Notes under the pieces: model-generated
The model's database searches: none
What the model saw: only the letters and a program-made list of their open reading frames with translations
What the model was told of the DNA's origin: nothing
Made by a program: the position numbers and the translations under genes
Part shown: positions 1 through 8,562 of the stretch, piece after piece
Layout of the letters: every line of letters begins with the position of its first letter
How positions within the stretch are numbered: position 1 is the stretch's first letter
NCBI GenBank assembly: GCA_027487835.1
Contig: JAIYCU010000008.1
Coordinates: 1 to 55,937 of the forward strand
Direction: 5' to 3'
Source of the DNA: Bacteroidota bacterium
GTDB taxonomy: Bacteria > Bacteroidota > Bacteroidia > UKL13-3
DNA length: 55,937 bases

Positions 1-81
1 GTTTACCTTGGTTTCGGTTGGGATAAATTGGTGTATGCCTTGCATAGCATCCCTCGGACATTCAATTAGTTCTAGTGCCAT
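1..81 (-). CDS. Hydroxymethylglutaryl-CoA lyase, N-terminal fragment (gene runs off the window)
   Basis: Reading the minus strand from an ATG at 81 gives 27 open codons to the window edge, beginning MALELIECPRDAMQGIH and followed by QFIPTETK. This matches the N-terminus of the HMG-CoA lyase family, where E-C-P-R-D-(A/G)-x-Q-G is the start of the TIM barrel and the Arg is a catalytic residue. The enzyme cleaves HMG-CoA to acetyl-CoA and acetoacetate in leucine degradation. Only the first 27 residues are visible, so the rest of the gene cannot be judged. It is divergent from the DUF349 gene, with 94 bp between start codons. Confidence 0.7.
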   Translation of the reverse strand, partial: MALELIECPRDAMQGIHQFIPTETKVN

Positions 82-110
82 TAAAAGATAATTTTCAAAA
101 AATACAAGCA

Positions 111-139
111 CAAAATTATAGCTTTAATCCCTATTTTTG
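111..139. promoter_or_regulatory. Two divergent -7 type promoter elements between the HMG-CoA lyase and DUF349 genes
   Basis: On the plus strand TATTTTTG (132-139) matches the Bacteroidota -7 consensus TAnnTTTG, 36 nt before the DUF349 ATG. On the minus strand TAATTTTG (118-111) matches the same consensus, 29 nt before the lyase ATG. No clear TTTG -33 element is visible at the usual distance for either, so these are consensus matches rather than proven promoters. Confidence 0.4.
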
Positions 140-175
140 ACGTCCTATTAATTGAAAGCGTAAGCATAACGACAC

Positions 176-2065
176 ATGAACCAAGAGTTGGAAAATGTAA
201 CCAATGAGCCAATGGAAGAGCAAACTCCTATGGTGAATGAGCCGCAAGCGGAAGTAACTGAGACATTCCATGCAGCAGAATTGAGTGACGAAGAGCACGA
301 GTTAGACGTAGTTGAAGAACTGCCAGATTACAGTAATTTTAGCAAAGAAGATTTGTTAAAATCAGCCTTGGAGGCAGCTGCTAATAAGCAAATCGACGAA
401 GCACTCCTGGTCTTCAAAACCATTAAACCTTTATTAGAACAGCAGATTTCTGAAGAAAAAGCACAAGCCTTGGAGAAATTCTTGGAAGAAGGCGGCGAAA
501 AGGACAATTTTGAGTTCAAAGCAGACCAAAACAAAGATGCCTTTTTGAAGGCATTTCAAGAGTTAAAGCTCAAAAAGGAAGATGCAAAACGGAGGCAAGA
601 AGAAGAAAAAAAGGAAAACCTCAGAAAAAAAGAAGCCATTCTAGAGGAAATCAAAAAGTTAAATGATTCCGAAGAAACAGCTAATAGCATCAAAAGGCTT
701 AAAGAATTACAGGCAGAGTGGAAACTAATCAAAAATGTTCCAAAAGAAAATGTAGAAACCCTTTGGGAAAGCTACCGTGTTTTAATTGAAATATTTTATG
801 ATAAATTGTCTATTAATAATGAGCTGAAGGAACTTGACCGTAATAAGAACCTCGGACTCAAAATAGAGTTGATTTCAAAAGTAAATGAGTTATCGGTAGA
901 ACCAAACATCAAAAAAGCATTAATTGGTGTTAAAAAACTCCAAGAAGAATGGAGGTATATTGGTCCGGTTGACCGCGAAGCTTCTGAGGATATCTGGAAT
1001 CGTTTTAAAACAGAAGTAGATAAGGTATATTCTCAAATCAAAGAGAAAACTGAGGCTATGGAATCTGTAAGACAAGAGAATCTTGCTAACAAACAAGCCT
1101 TATTGGAAAAAGCCAAAGAAATGGCTAATTTCAAAACAACCCGTATTAAAGATTGGATGGAGCAAAGTTTGGCCGCCAATGAATTAATGGAAGCATGGAA
1201 AAAAATTGGTCATGTGCCAATGTCTGTGCGCGACCAAGTTTGGAATGATTTCAGAGAAGCACGTAATAGTTTCTTTAACAATAAAAATACCTTCTTTAAA
1301 AGTATGCATGCCGAACGTAATGCAAACCTAAAAGCCAAAGAAGAACTCTGTGTGAAGGCAGAAACCATTGCGGCCAATCCAATTGATTGGGCCAAACAAA
1401 CTGAAGAGATTAAGAAATTTCAAGAAGATTGGAAGAAAATTGGCATGGCACCTGAAAAGGTAAATGATGCCGTTTGGAAACGATTTAGATCTGCATGCGA
1501 TAGTTTCTTTGAAAAGAAATCTGAACGTTATGCCTCTCAACAACAAGAACAATTAGTAAATCTTGAAGCGAAAAATGCCATCATTGCAAAACTTGAAGTT
1601 TTGAGTAGCAATGAACAAGAAACAAATATTTTTAATGAGTTAAGGCAAATTCAAAGCGAATGGAATTCTATTGGTTTTGTACCTGCAAAAAACAAGGATG
1701 CTATTACTAAAAAATACAATGAATTATTAGATAAATTGTATGGAAAGAACAAGCAGCTAAATAGAGATATAAGAGAAGATAGAGACAAACAAAATTTTGA
1801 ATTCTTGGCCAACTCACCCAATGGTTCACAAAAATTACAACGCGAAGAAAAGGTTTTAATGGAAAGAATTCGTGGACTTAAAAAGGACATTGAGACATGG
1901 GATAACAACCTTGGATTCTTTAAAGGTGGAAATCAAAAAAATCCATTGGCGGAGCAAATTCAATCAAAAATTGAAATTGCCCACAAGCACGTTGCAGGTT
2001 TAGAAGAAAAAGTAAAAATGTTAAGAAACATTAAAAATAAACCTGCAGACTCAGTTGAAGAATAA
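176..2065 (+). CDS. DUF349 domain protein with five repeats
   Basis: A 629-residue acidic, lysine-rich, largely helical protein with no signal peptide or membrane segment. After an acidic N-terminus (residues 1-60) come five recognisable DUF349 repeats. Each carries the pattern L-(Q/M)-x-x-W-(K/R/N)-x-I-G-x-(V/A)-P followed by (V/I)-W-x-x-(F/Y), for example QEEWRYIGPV, MEAWKKIGHVP and QEDWKKIGMAP. The C-terminal 100 residues look coiled coil. DUF349 proteins are common in Bacteroidota and their molecular role is not established, so I assign only the family. Its stop is 3 nt from the next possible start, so it is probably cotranscribed with the methyltransferase. Confidence 0.85.
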   Translation: MNQELENVTNEPMEEQTPMVNEPQAEVTETFHAAELSDEEHELDVVEELPDYSNFSKEDLLKSALEAAANKQIDEALLVFKTIKPLLEQQISEEKAQALEKFLEEGGEKDNFEFKADQNKDAFLKAFQELKLKKEDAKRRQEEEKKENLRKKEAILEEIKKLNDSEETANSIKRLKELQAEWKLIKNVPKENVETLWESYRVLIEIFYDKLSINNELKELDRNKNLGLKIELISKVNELSVEPNIKKALIGVKKLQEEWRYIGPVDREASEDIWNRFKTEVDKVYSQIKEKTEAMESVRQENLANKQALLEKAKEMANFKTTRIKDWMEQSLAANELMEAWKKIGHVPMSVRDQVWNDFREARNSFFNNKNTFFKSMHAERNANLKAKEELCVKAETIAANPIDWAKQTEEIKKFQEDWKKIGMAPEKVNDAVWKRFRSACDSFFEKKSERYASQQQEQLVNLEAKNAIIAKLEVLSSNEQETNIFNELRQIQSEWNSIGFVPAKNKDAITKKYNELLDKLYGKNKQLNRDIREDRDKQNFEFLANSPNGSQKLQREEKVLMERIRGLKKDIETWDNNLGFFKGGNQKNPLAEQIQSKIEIAHKHVAGLEEKVKMLRNIKNKPADSVEE

Positions 2066-2068
2066 GTT

Positions 2069-2848
2069 TTGAGCGGGTTGAACCTACATTACCTCAAACA
2101 TTTAATGCAGCACTATCTTACGGCAACCCGTATAGATGTGCTGCATTCTCCTTTTGTATTTGAGCTATTCCAACAATGCATTGCCAAAGAAGTAAACCTA
2201 TTACCTTATCAAAACATCGAAAATATTAGGGAACAGCTGCGCTCGGTTCAAACAGAAATAACTTTTGAAGACTTTGGCGCCTCCCAAAATAGTAGAAAGG
2301 TAAAGGTGAAAGACCTTGCCAATCAACACCTAAAACCACCCCGCATTGCCCAGATTCTGAATAGAATTATTTTGTATAAAAACTATTCAAATGTGTTAGA
2401 ATTAGGAACGTCTCTTGGCATTAGTGCTTGCTACTTGGCCAATGCGCCCCAAGCTTTTTTAACAACAATTGAGGGCAGCAAAGCCGTTTGGCAACAGGCG
2501 CAACAGACTTTTGAACAAGCTAAGTTAACTCATAAAGTAATTAGCCTTCAAGGAACCTTCGACCAATTGTTGCCAGAAGTTTTAGCAAAGAAACCTATGT
2601 TCGACTTCATCTTTATTGATGGAAATCATAGTTATGAAGCAACTATGAGGTATGTAGAAATACTAAACCCTTTTCTATCTGAAAATGGCCTTCTGATTTT
2701 AGACGACATTTACTGGAGCCCCGGCATGACAAAGGCTTGGAAAGAAACAAGTGAGAAATTCACAGTGAGCATCGACCTTTTTTTTATTGGTATCTTAAGC
2801 AAACGCCAAGGTCAAGTAAAAGAAGATTTTAAACTGAGAGTTTGGTAA
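2069..2848 (+). CDS. Class I SAM-dependent O-methyltransferase-like protein
   Basis: A 259-residue Rossmann-type methyltransferase. VLELGTSLGISACYLA (about residues 110-125) is the glycine-rich SAM-binding motif I. TTIEGS is the acidic end of strand 2, and FDFIFIDGNHSYEAT followed by LLILDDIYWSPGM resembles the metal/substrate motif of O-methyltransferases. The N-terminal HSPFVFELF and DFGASQNSRKVKVKDLA blocks are typical of a Bacteroidota family usually annotated as class I methyltransferase. The substrate is unknown. The start is uncertain: the longest frame begins at TTG (2069), 3 nt after the DUF349 stop, while the first ATG (2105) would leave only about seven residues before the conserved HSPF block, so TTG is favoured. 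Confidence 0.8.
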   Translation: MSGLNLHYLKHLMQHYLTATRIDVLHSPFVFELFQQCIAKEVNLLPYQNIENIREQLRSVQTEITFEDFGASQNSRKVKVKDLANQHLKPPRIAQILNRIILYKNYSNVLELGTSLGISACYLANAPQAFLTTIEGSKAVWQQAQQTFEQAKLTHKVISLQGTFDQLLPEVLAKKPMFDFIFIDGNHSYEATMRYVEILNPFLSENGLLILDDIYWSPGMTKAWKETSEKFTVSIDLFFIGILSKRQGQVKEDFKLRVW

Positions 2849-2925
2849 AATTACGCCTTGCTTTTAGTGGTAATACTCCATAAATGTGCATTTGAAACTT
2901 CAGTAGAAATCCTTAAGTTCGAGGC

Positions 2926-5595
2926 ATGACAAATCGCATTAGAATTGGTATATTTTTCGGAGGAAACAGCCGCGAAAGAGAGGTTTCATTTGCCGGTGGT
3001 AGAACCGTTTATGATAACTTAGACAAAGCACTCTTTGAAGCTGTTCCTATTTTTGTCGATTCTTTTAACAACTTTATTCTGCTCGATTGGCACTTCATTT
3101 ATAAAGGCTCTATTAGGGATTTTTATCCGCCTGTTCAATTCCTACAAGATTCTAAATTAGATGTTCAAGTTTATGCCGAAAACCTATCTGCTGCCTATGC
3201 AGACAATGGCAAAGCAATGGCTTCTAAAATTGGCAAAATAATTCAAGCCGAGAAACTTAACCAATTAATCGACTTTGCTTTTCTAGCCCTACACGGCAAT
3301 TTTGGCGAAGATGGAACCTTGCAAGGTTTACTAGAGTGGTATGGCATTCCTTATAGTGGTTCTGGCATTTTGCCTTCTGCTTTAGGCATGAACAAACGCT
3401 TGCAAAAAGAATGGATGCAAGCGGCTGGATTAAACATTCCCAAATACATTGGATTAAATAGAAATGCCCTTAGCGAGGTTAGAAAATCATTTACCCAAGC
3501 CAAAAAAACAGTTGGCTTACCCTTTGTGGTTAAACCGGCAAACCAAGGCAGTTCTGTTGGTGTTAGCGTAATTCAAGAAGATAATTTAGAAGCATTTGAG
3601 CTAGCCCTTCAAAAAGCATTTTTTGTGCAAACCATTAAAGCCAAAGAATGGAGTTCCAAATCAAAGGCTGAAAAAATACAATGGCTTCAAAAAATTACAG
3701 ATGTAAAAGAAGGTGTTGGCTTGCCTGCATTTGTAAATCAAAAACTCATTCACCATCCTGATGAGCTTTTCAAAATTCTCGAAACCCAATCCAAAAAAGG
3801 AAATATAGTAAGCATTGAAAGCATTTATAGCGAAACCGAATGTTTAATTGAATCCTTTATTGAAGGCAGAGAATTCTCTTGTATCGTACTTAGAAATGAA
3901 GATGGTTCTGCTGTGGCTTTGCCCCCTACCGAAATTGTGAAAGGCAGCGAAGTTTATGATTATAAAAGTAAATACCTACCAGGGCGCAGTAGAAAGGTTA
4001 CGCCTATCGACCTAGACGATAAAGGCATACAGAACATTAGAAAAGCTTGCGAAAACCTCTTCAACTTCTTCAACTTCCATGTATATGCGCGCATTGATGG
4101 TTTCTTAAGCAAAGAAGGGCAATTGTTTTTAAACGACCCAAATACCACCTCGGGCATGATGCCATCCTCTTTTTTCTTTCATCAAGCAGCAGAGGTTGGT
4201 TTGAACCCAAGCCAATTTTTAACCTACATCATTAGAACCTCGCTCAAAGAAAGAGCAAATAGCCATTCAATCCATTACAAGCATACCCAATTGCTTGCTG
4301 CCTTAAATAAATCATTAAGCTTAAACAAAAGTAAAAAAGGCAATAAAAAACGTGTAGCTGTGCTAATGGGCGGTTATAGCACAGAAAGACATATCTCTGT
4401 AGAAAGTGGAAGAAATATTTACGAAAAGCTTGCCTCTTCGGATGCTTATTCCCCATTTCCTGTATTTGTAACAGGCAATGATGAGGCACATGAATTATAT
4501 CTTTTGCCTATAAATATCATGCTCAAAGACAATGCAGATGATATCAAAGAAAAGGTAATGAATTATCATCGACCAGCCATTATGCAAAAAATTGTGGCTG
4601 AATGTCAAGAACTCCTTAATGTTTATAGTCAGGTTGCCTTGTTTGAACCAAAGAAAATAAGCTATGTCGAACTTAAGAAAATGACAGATGCAGTGTTTAT
4701 TGCCTTGCATGGCAGACCGGGAGAAGACGGTACGGTTCAAAAAGAATTAAATAAATTAAAGATTCCATTTAATGGATCGGATGTGGCCAGTTCGCAAATT
4801 ACAATCAATAAATATGACACCAATGCCTTGCTAAAAAAGAAAGGATTTTTGGTTGCAGAACATTTATTGGTGCATGAAAATGAGTGGAAAGAGCAATCCG
4901 AAAAAATCATTTCAAAGATAGAGAAAATAGGCTATCCACTTATTGCCAAGCCAGCAGATGATGGATGCAGTTCTGCCGTTAAAAAGATAAAAGATAGGGC
5001 CAGTTTAGAGGCATATGCTGCTGGGGTATTTCGTCCAGAAATAGCTATGAGCGAAGCACTACGAGGCCTATTACAATTATCAGAGAAAGAAGAATTCCCT
5101 AAGAAGAAATTTTTCTTAGTAGAGAAATTTGTAGAAAAGGGCAAAGCCCAACATTTCTTAGAAGTAACAGGTGGTATGCTTACGCATTATAAAGGAAGTA
5201 AATTGGTTTATGAAACGTTTGAACCAAGCGAAACACTAGCAGAAAGCGAAATACTAAGCTTGGAAGAAAAGTTTTTGGCAGGGCAGGGTCAGAATATTAC
5301 GCCCGCGAGATATGCCAAAACACCTCGCTTAAACAGCAGTATTAGTAAGAAAGTACAAGAAGTTTTAAAGGCTGGAGCCAAAGCCTTAGGTGTAGAGGGA
5401 TATTGCAGAATAGATGCCTTTGTAAGAATTTATGCAGGCAATAAAATAGAAGTGATTTTTATTGAAATTAATTCTTTACCTGGCATGACCCCCGCCACAG
5501 CCATTTTTCATCAATGTGCCTTAAATGGCTATAAACCCTATGAGTTTATTGATAAGATATTGCAGTTTGGTGAGGAGCGTTTAAAGATGAAATAA
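2926..5595 (+). CDS. Tandem D-alanine-D-alanine ligase-like protein (two ATP-grasp modules in one chain)
   Basis: An 889-residue protein made of two complete Ddl-type units; ordinary Ddl is about 310-370 residues. Module 1 (about 1-445) has GGNSREREVS (12-21), HGNFGEDG (123-130), the ATP-binding VVKPANQGSSVG (201-212), ARID (388-391) and NDPNTTSGM (403-411). Module 2 (about 474-889) repeats them as GGYSTERHIS, HGRPGEDG, IAKPADDGCSSAV, CRIDAF and EINSLPGM (847-854). In module 1 the usual E-x-N metal pair is D-P-N and the LPG loop is TSG, so it may have altered activity. It lies outside any murein cluster, so D-Ala-D-Ala synthesis or another dipeptide ligation are both possible. Such double proteins appear to be a Bacteroidota form. 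Confidence 0.85.
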   Translation: MTNRIRIGIFFGGNSREREVSFAGGRTVYDNLDKALFEAVPIFVDSFNNFILLDWHFIYKGSIRDFYPPVQFLQDSKLDVQVYAENLSAAYADNGKAMASKIGKIIQAEKLNQLIDFAFLALHGNFGEDGTLQGLLEWYGIPYSGSGILPSALGMNKRLQKEWMQAAGLNIPKYIGLNRNALSEVRKSFTQAKKTVGLPFVVKPANQGSSVGVSVIQEDNLEAFELALQKAFFVQTIKAKEWSSKSKAEKIQWLQKITDVKEGVGLPAFVNQKLIHHPDELFKILETQSKKGNIVSIESIYSETECLIESFIEGREFSCIVLRNEDGSAVALPPTEIVKGSEVYDYKSKYLPGRSRKVTPIDLDDKGIQNIRKACENLFNFFNFHVYARIDGFLSKEGQLFLNDPNTTSGMMPSSFFFHQAAEVGLNPSQFLTYIIRTSLKERANSHSIHYKHTQLLAALNKSLSLNKSKKGNKKRVAVLMGGYSTERHISVESGRNIYEKLASSDAYSPFPVFVTGNDEAHELYLLPINIMLKDNADDIKEKVMNYHRPAIMQKIVAECQELLNVYSQVALFEPKKISYVELKKMTDAVFIALHGRPGEDGTVQKELNKLKIPFNGSDVASSQITINKYDTNALLKKKGFLVAEHLLVHENEWKEQSEKIISKIEKIGYPLIAKPADDGCSSAVKKIKDRASLEAYAAGVFRPEIAMSEALRGLLQLSEKEEFPKKKFFLVEKFVEKGKAQHFLEVTGGMLTHYKGSKLVYETFEPSETLAESEILSLEEKFLAGQGQNITPARYAKTPRLNSSISKKVQEVLKAGAKALGVEGYCRIDAFVRIYAGNKIEVIFIEINSLPGMTPATAIFHQCALNGYKPYEFIDKILQFGEERLKMK

Positions 5596-5618
5596 GGATA
5601 TTTATTAATCCAAGTATA

Positions 5619-7067
5619 ATGCTCTTCAACACCCTAGAATATCTACTTTTTCTTCCAATTGTATTTATATTATACTGGGGATTGGGAAGAAAAGATTTAA
5701 GGCACCAAAATCTAATTTTAATTGCCTCAAGTTACTTCTTTTATGCATGTTGGGATTGGCGCTTTATGTTCCTATTAATCTTCTCAACACTACTAGACTT
5801 TTTTAGTGGTATAAAGATTTACGAAGCAGAAAATAAAAGAGAAAAAAAAATGTGGCTTTGGCTAAGTATAATAATTAACTTAGGTTTCTTAGGCGTTTTT
5901 AAATATTATAATTTTTTTATAACATCATTAACAGATGGTTTGAGCCTAATTGGCATTGAAGAAAACTTCGTTTTACTTAATATAATACTGCCAGTTGGCA
6001 TATCCTTTTATACATTCCATGGCTTATCTTATATTATTGATATATATTATGATAGAATTAAGCCTGAAAGGAACTTCGTAAATTACTCAGTATTTGTGAG
6101 CTTCTTCCCATTGTTAGTTGCAGGTCCAATTGAAAGAGCGACTCATTTACTACCTCAAATTCTAAAAAAAAGAGCCTTCAATTATTCAATGGCAAGTGAT
6201 GGATTGAAGCAAATTCTATGGGGTTTGTTTAAGAAAATTGTTATAGCCGACAACTGTGCAGAATTTGCAAATACTATTTTTAATAATCATGCAAACTATT
6301 CAGGAAGTGTGTTGGCTCTTGGGGCAATTTTTTTTACATTCCAAATATATTGTGATTTTTCAGGCTACTCAGATATCGCAATCGGTTCTGCAAAATTATT
6401 AGGAATAAATCTAATTAGAAATTTTGCATATCCTTACTTTTCAAGAGATATAGCAGAATTCTGGAGGAGATGGCACATTTCACTTTCCTCTTGGTTCAAG
6501 GATTATGTATACATACCTTTAGGGGGTAATAAAGGTGGTATTTGGAAAAATATAAGAAACATACTTATTATTTTTTTAATAAGTGGTTTTTGGCATGGCT
6601 CAAATTGGACATTTATTTGTTGGGGTCTATTAAATGCTATTTATATTTTACCGTCAGTAATTTTTAAAACAAATAGGGTCAATTTAGAAATTGTTGCAGC
6701 AGGCAGAAAAATTCCTACTTTCAGAGAGTTGATGAGTATCCTTCAAACTTTCAGCCTAACTGCCTTTGCTTGGATTTTCTTTCGAGCAGAAAACTTAAAA
6801 CATGCTTTTGATTATATTTCTGGTTTGTTTTCTATTTCACTTTTTTCCATACCGTATTATTCTGGAATTGATAAAACACATTCAACATTAATTATGATAA
6901 TATTTCTAATAATTATTGAATGGATTGGAAGGGAACAACAATTCGCGATAGAAGATTTAGGTAAGACATGGAAACGAATTTATCGTTATGTCTTTTATTA
7001 TATTTTAATCTTATTTATACTATATTTTGGAGGAAAGGAACAAGAATTTATTTACTTCCAATTTTAA
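5619..7067 (+). CDS. MBOAT family membrane O-acyltransferase (AlgI/DltB-like)
   Basis: A 482-residue polytopic membrane protein, starting MLFNTLEYLLFLPIVFILYW. MBOAT signatures are plain: a PVGISFYTFHGLSYIID block, LVAGPIERA, RRWHISLSSWFKDYVYIPLGG (about residues 282-302) and GFWHGSNWTFICWGLLNA, whose His near residue 325 is the conserved catalytic residue of the family. The enzyme probably moves acyl (often acetyl) groups across the membrane onto an exported polysaccharide or wall polymer. The SGNH-type gene 3 nt downstream would be its extracytoplasmic partner, as in AlgI with AlgJ/AlgX or DltB with DltD. This pair is visibly more AT-rich than the genes on either side. The acceptor polymer is unknown. 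Confidence 0.88.
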   Translation: MLFNTLEYLLFLPIVFILYWGLGRKDLRHQNLILIASSYFFYACWDWRFMFLLIFSTLLDFFSGIKIYEAENKREKKMWLWLSIIINLGFLGVFKYYNFFITSLTDGLSLIGIEENFVLLNIILPVGISFYTFHGLSYIIDIYYDRIKPERNFVNYSVFVSFFPLLVAGPIERATHLLPQILKKRAFNYSMASDGLKQILWGLFKKIVIADNCAEFANTIFNNHANYSGSVLALGAIFFTFQIYCDFSGYSDIAIGSAKLLGINLIRNFAYPYFSRDIAEFWRRWHISLSSWFKDYVYIPLGGNKGGIWKNIRNILIIFLISGFWHGSNWTFICWGLLNAIYILPSVIFKTNRVNLEIVAAGRKIPTFRELMSILQTFSLTAFAWIFFRAENLKHAFDYISGLFSISLFSIPYYSGIDKTHSTLIMIIFLIIIEWIGREQQFAIEDLGKTWKRIYRYVFYYILILFILYFGGKEQEFIYFQF

Positions 7068-7070
7068 TCT

Positions 7071-8072
7071 ATGAGAAAATTTTTATTGCATTTTTTTGCT
7101 TTTATTAGCCTGCCTAGCATAATAATTACAATGCTAATAGTACTGTATATATTAGCAGACCCTTATATGGATTTCAATAACAAAACAAATTTTTCATGGA
7201 AGTATAGTTTCCAAGAATTAGGTGATATAGCAACTAAAAAACTAATTAATTCAGAAGGAAATTACAATTCATTTATTTTAGGAAGCAGCAGAACCGTTGG
7301 GTTATATGCATGTTATTTAAACAAAACCATAAAAGACGCAAGATTCTTTCATTACGGTAATTGTGGCGAAACAATTGGAGGGATTAAAGAAAAACTTGAA
7401 TTAGTTGATTCTTTAGGTTTAAAAATTGAGAATGTATTTATTTATTTAGACACGGATAACACCTTCCTAGAAGACGGAAACTGCCGTAAATCCGATCATT
7501 ATTTATTTACTAATAAAACTAAATTTGATTATGTAAAATCACATTTTCTAATGTTTTATAACAACTTAACAAAGGATAAAATTAAAATCCTATTGCATAA
7601 GGAAATTAGTGGTGAAATTTTTCCTAATTGGACCTCTGACTCTGTAACTAATGATTCATACCACAATTGTCAAGATCCAAAAATTTTATCTGAGTATTCA
7701 AAAATTAGAAATGATGCTGAATTTATAAATTATATTGATTCATTGAAATCTATTGGATTCTATTCTAAAAGGCCAACAGAACAGCAATATAAAAACCCTC
7801 AAATTTCCAAGGAGGAGGAAATGATGTTAAAGACTATTAAAAGCTTATTTAACAAGCACCAAACCAATTACTTTATTGTAATTACACCTGTGTTTGATCA
7901 GCTTAAGTTTAATAAAATAGATCACGATTTACTCTTAGAAATTTTTGGTTCCAGACTATTTGATTTTTCTGGTAAAAACTATTTCACAAATTATGAATAT
8001 AATTACCCTGATGAAAGACATTTCCAACCTTATATTTCTAAGTGTATTGCTGATTCAGTCTTAACTAAATAA
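7071..8072 (+). CDS. Membrane-anchored SGNH-like protein, partner of the MBOAT acyltransferase
   Basis: A 333-residue protein with one N-terminal membrane helix (about residues 8-29) and an extracytoplasmic domain. NSFILGSSRT (Ser in GSSR, about 71-74) is placed like the nucleophile block of SGNH/DltD/AlgJ-like proteins, and PDERHFQP near the C-terminus (Asp about 314, His about 317) fits the D-x-x-H block. It starts 3 nt after the MBOAT stop, so the two should be translated together. The inferred role is transfer of acyl groups to a glycan on the periplasmic side. Overall similarity to a named family is weak; the call rests on the two motifs and the pairing. Confidence 0.6.
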   Translation: MRKFLLHFFAFISLPSIIITMLIVLYILADPYMDFNNKTNFSWKYSFQELGDIATKKLINSEGNYNSFILGSSRTVGLYACYLNKTIKDARFFHYGNCGETIGGIKEKLELVDSLGLKIENVFIYLDTDNTFLEDGNCRKSDHYLFTNKTKFDYVKSHFLMFYNNLTKDKIKILLHKEISGEIFPNWTSDSVTNDSYHNCQDPKILSEYSKIRNDAEFINYIDSLKSIGFYSKRPTEQQYKNPQISKEEEMMLKTIKSLFNKHQTNYFIVITPVFDQLKFNKIDHDLLLEIFGSRLFDFSGKNYFTNYEYNYPDERHFQPYISKCIADSVLTK

Positions 8073-8133
8073 TTTTTTTTGAACAAATATTGAAAAAGGT
8101 ATAGAGGCAACCTTAGTTAGGTATATCTTAAAC

Positions 8134-8466
8134 AGAAGCAGTTGTGATAGCAAGCTAACCAGGTTTGCTTCCAAACAATACCAGTTGTATAGGCTTCCTA
8201 AAATAGGTTTAGCTAAAGCATAAGCAATTGTAATAACATCCAACTAGGCTCACTTGAAGATAAAAGCAATTGTGTTAGCAACCTAAACTAGTTTAGTTCA
8301 AAACAGAATCAATTGTGATAGAAACCAACCTGGTTTACTTCCAAACATAACCAGCTGTGTAGGCTACCTAAACTTGGTTTAGCTAAAACAGAAGCAGTTG
8401 TGGTAGAAACCTAATAAGGTTTACAACAAAACCGAAGCAGTTGTGTTGGCTGCCTAAATAATAAAC
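8134..8466. repeat. Degenerate 43-bp tandem repeat array, eight units, with a four-unit higher-order period
   Basis: The 490-bp gap between the SGNH gene and the 1352-residue protein is mostly this array. Units start at 8134, 8177, 8220, 8262, 8305, 8347, 8390 and 8433 (last one short), each 42-43 bp. The shared core is roughly AGAAGCAGTTGTG, then a variable stretch, then CCTAAAC-TGGTTTAG, then CAAAAC. The middle can pair with itself as a small stem (CTAAAC against GTTTAG). Units 1 and 5, 2 and 6, 3 and 7 and 4 and 8 resemble each other more than their neighbours, giving a 171-bp higher-order repeat. A weak further unit may precede it (8100-8133). No unique spacers occur, so it is not CRISPR, and no open frame runs through it. 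Confidence 0.85.
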
Positions 8467-8503
8467 TTTCCTCGCCTATTCGATGGGAAAATTAACCTAA
8501 TTT

Positions 8504-8520
8504 TACTATAATCCATAGTA
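8504..8520. promoter_or_regulatory. Small inverted repeat upstream of the 1352-residue secreted protein
   Basis: TACTAT (8504-8509) and ATAGTA (8515-8520) form a perfect 6-bp inverted repeat around AATCC, 42 nt before the next ATG. It could be an operator or a weak hairpin. Apart from it, 8467-8562 shows only AT-rich sequence with no consensus promoter that I can support. Confidence 0.2.
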
Positions 8521-8562
8521 TTTCTGGCTGCATATTGGTATTATTGTTTATATTAATAAGCT

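Noticed and set aside
8134-8466. CRISPR-like array
   Set aside because: Units are contiguous and degenerate with no unique spacers of constant length, and there are no cas genes.
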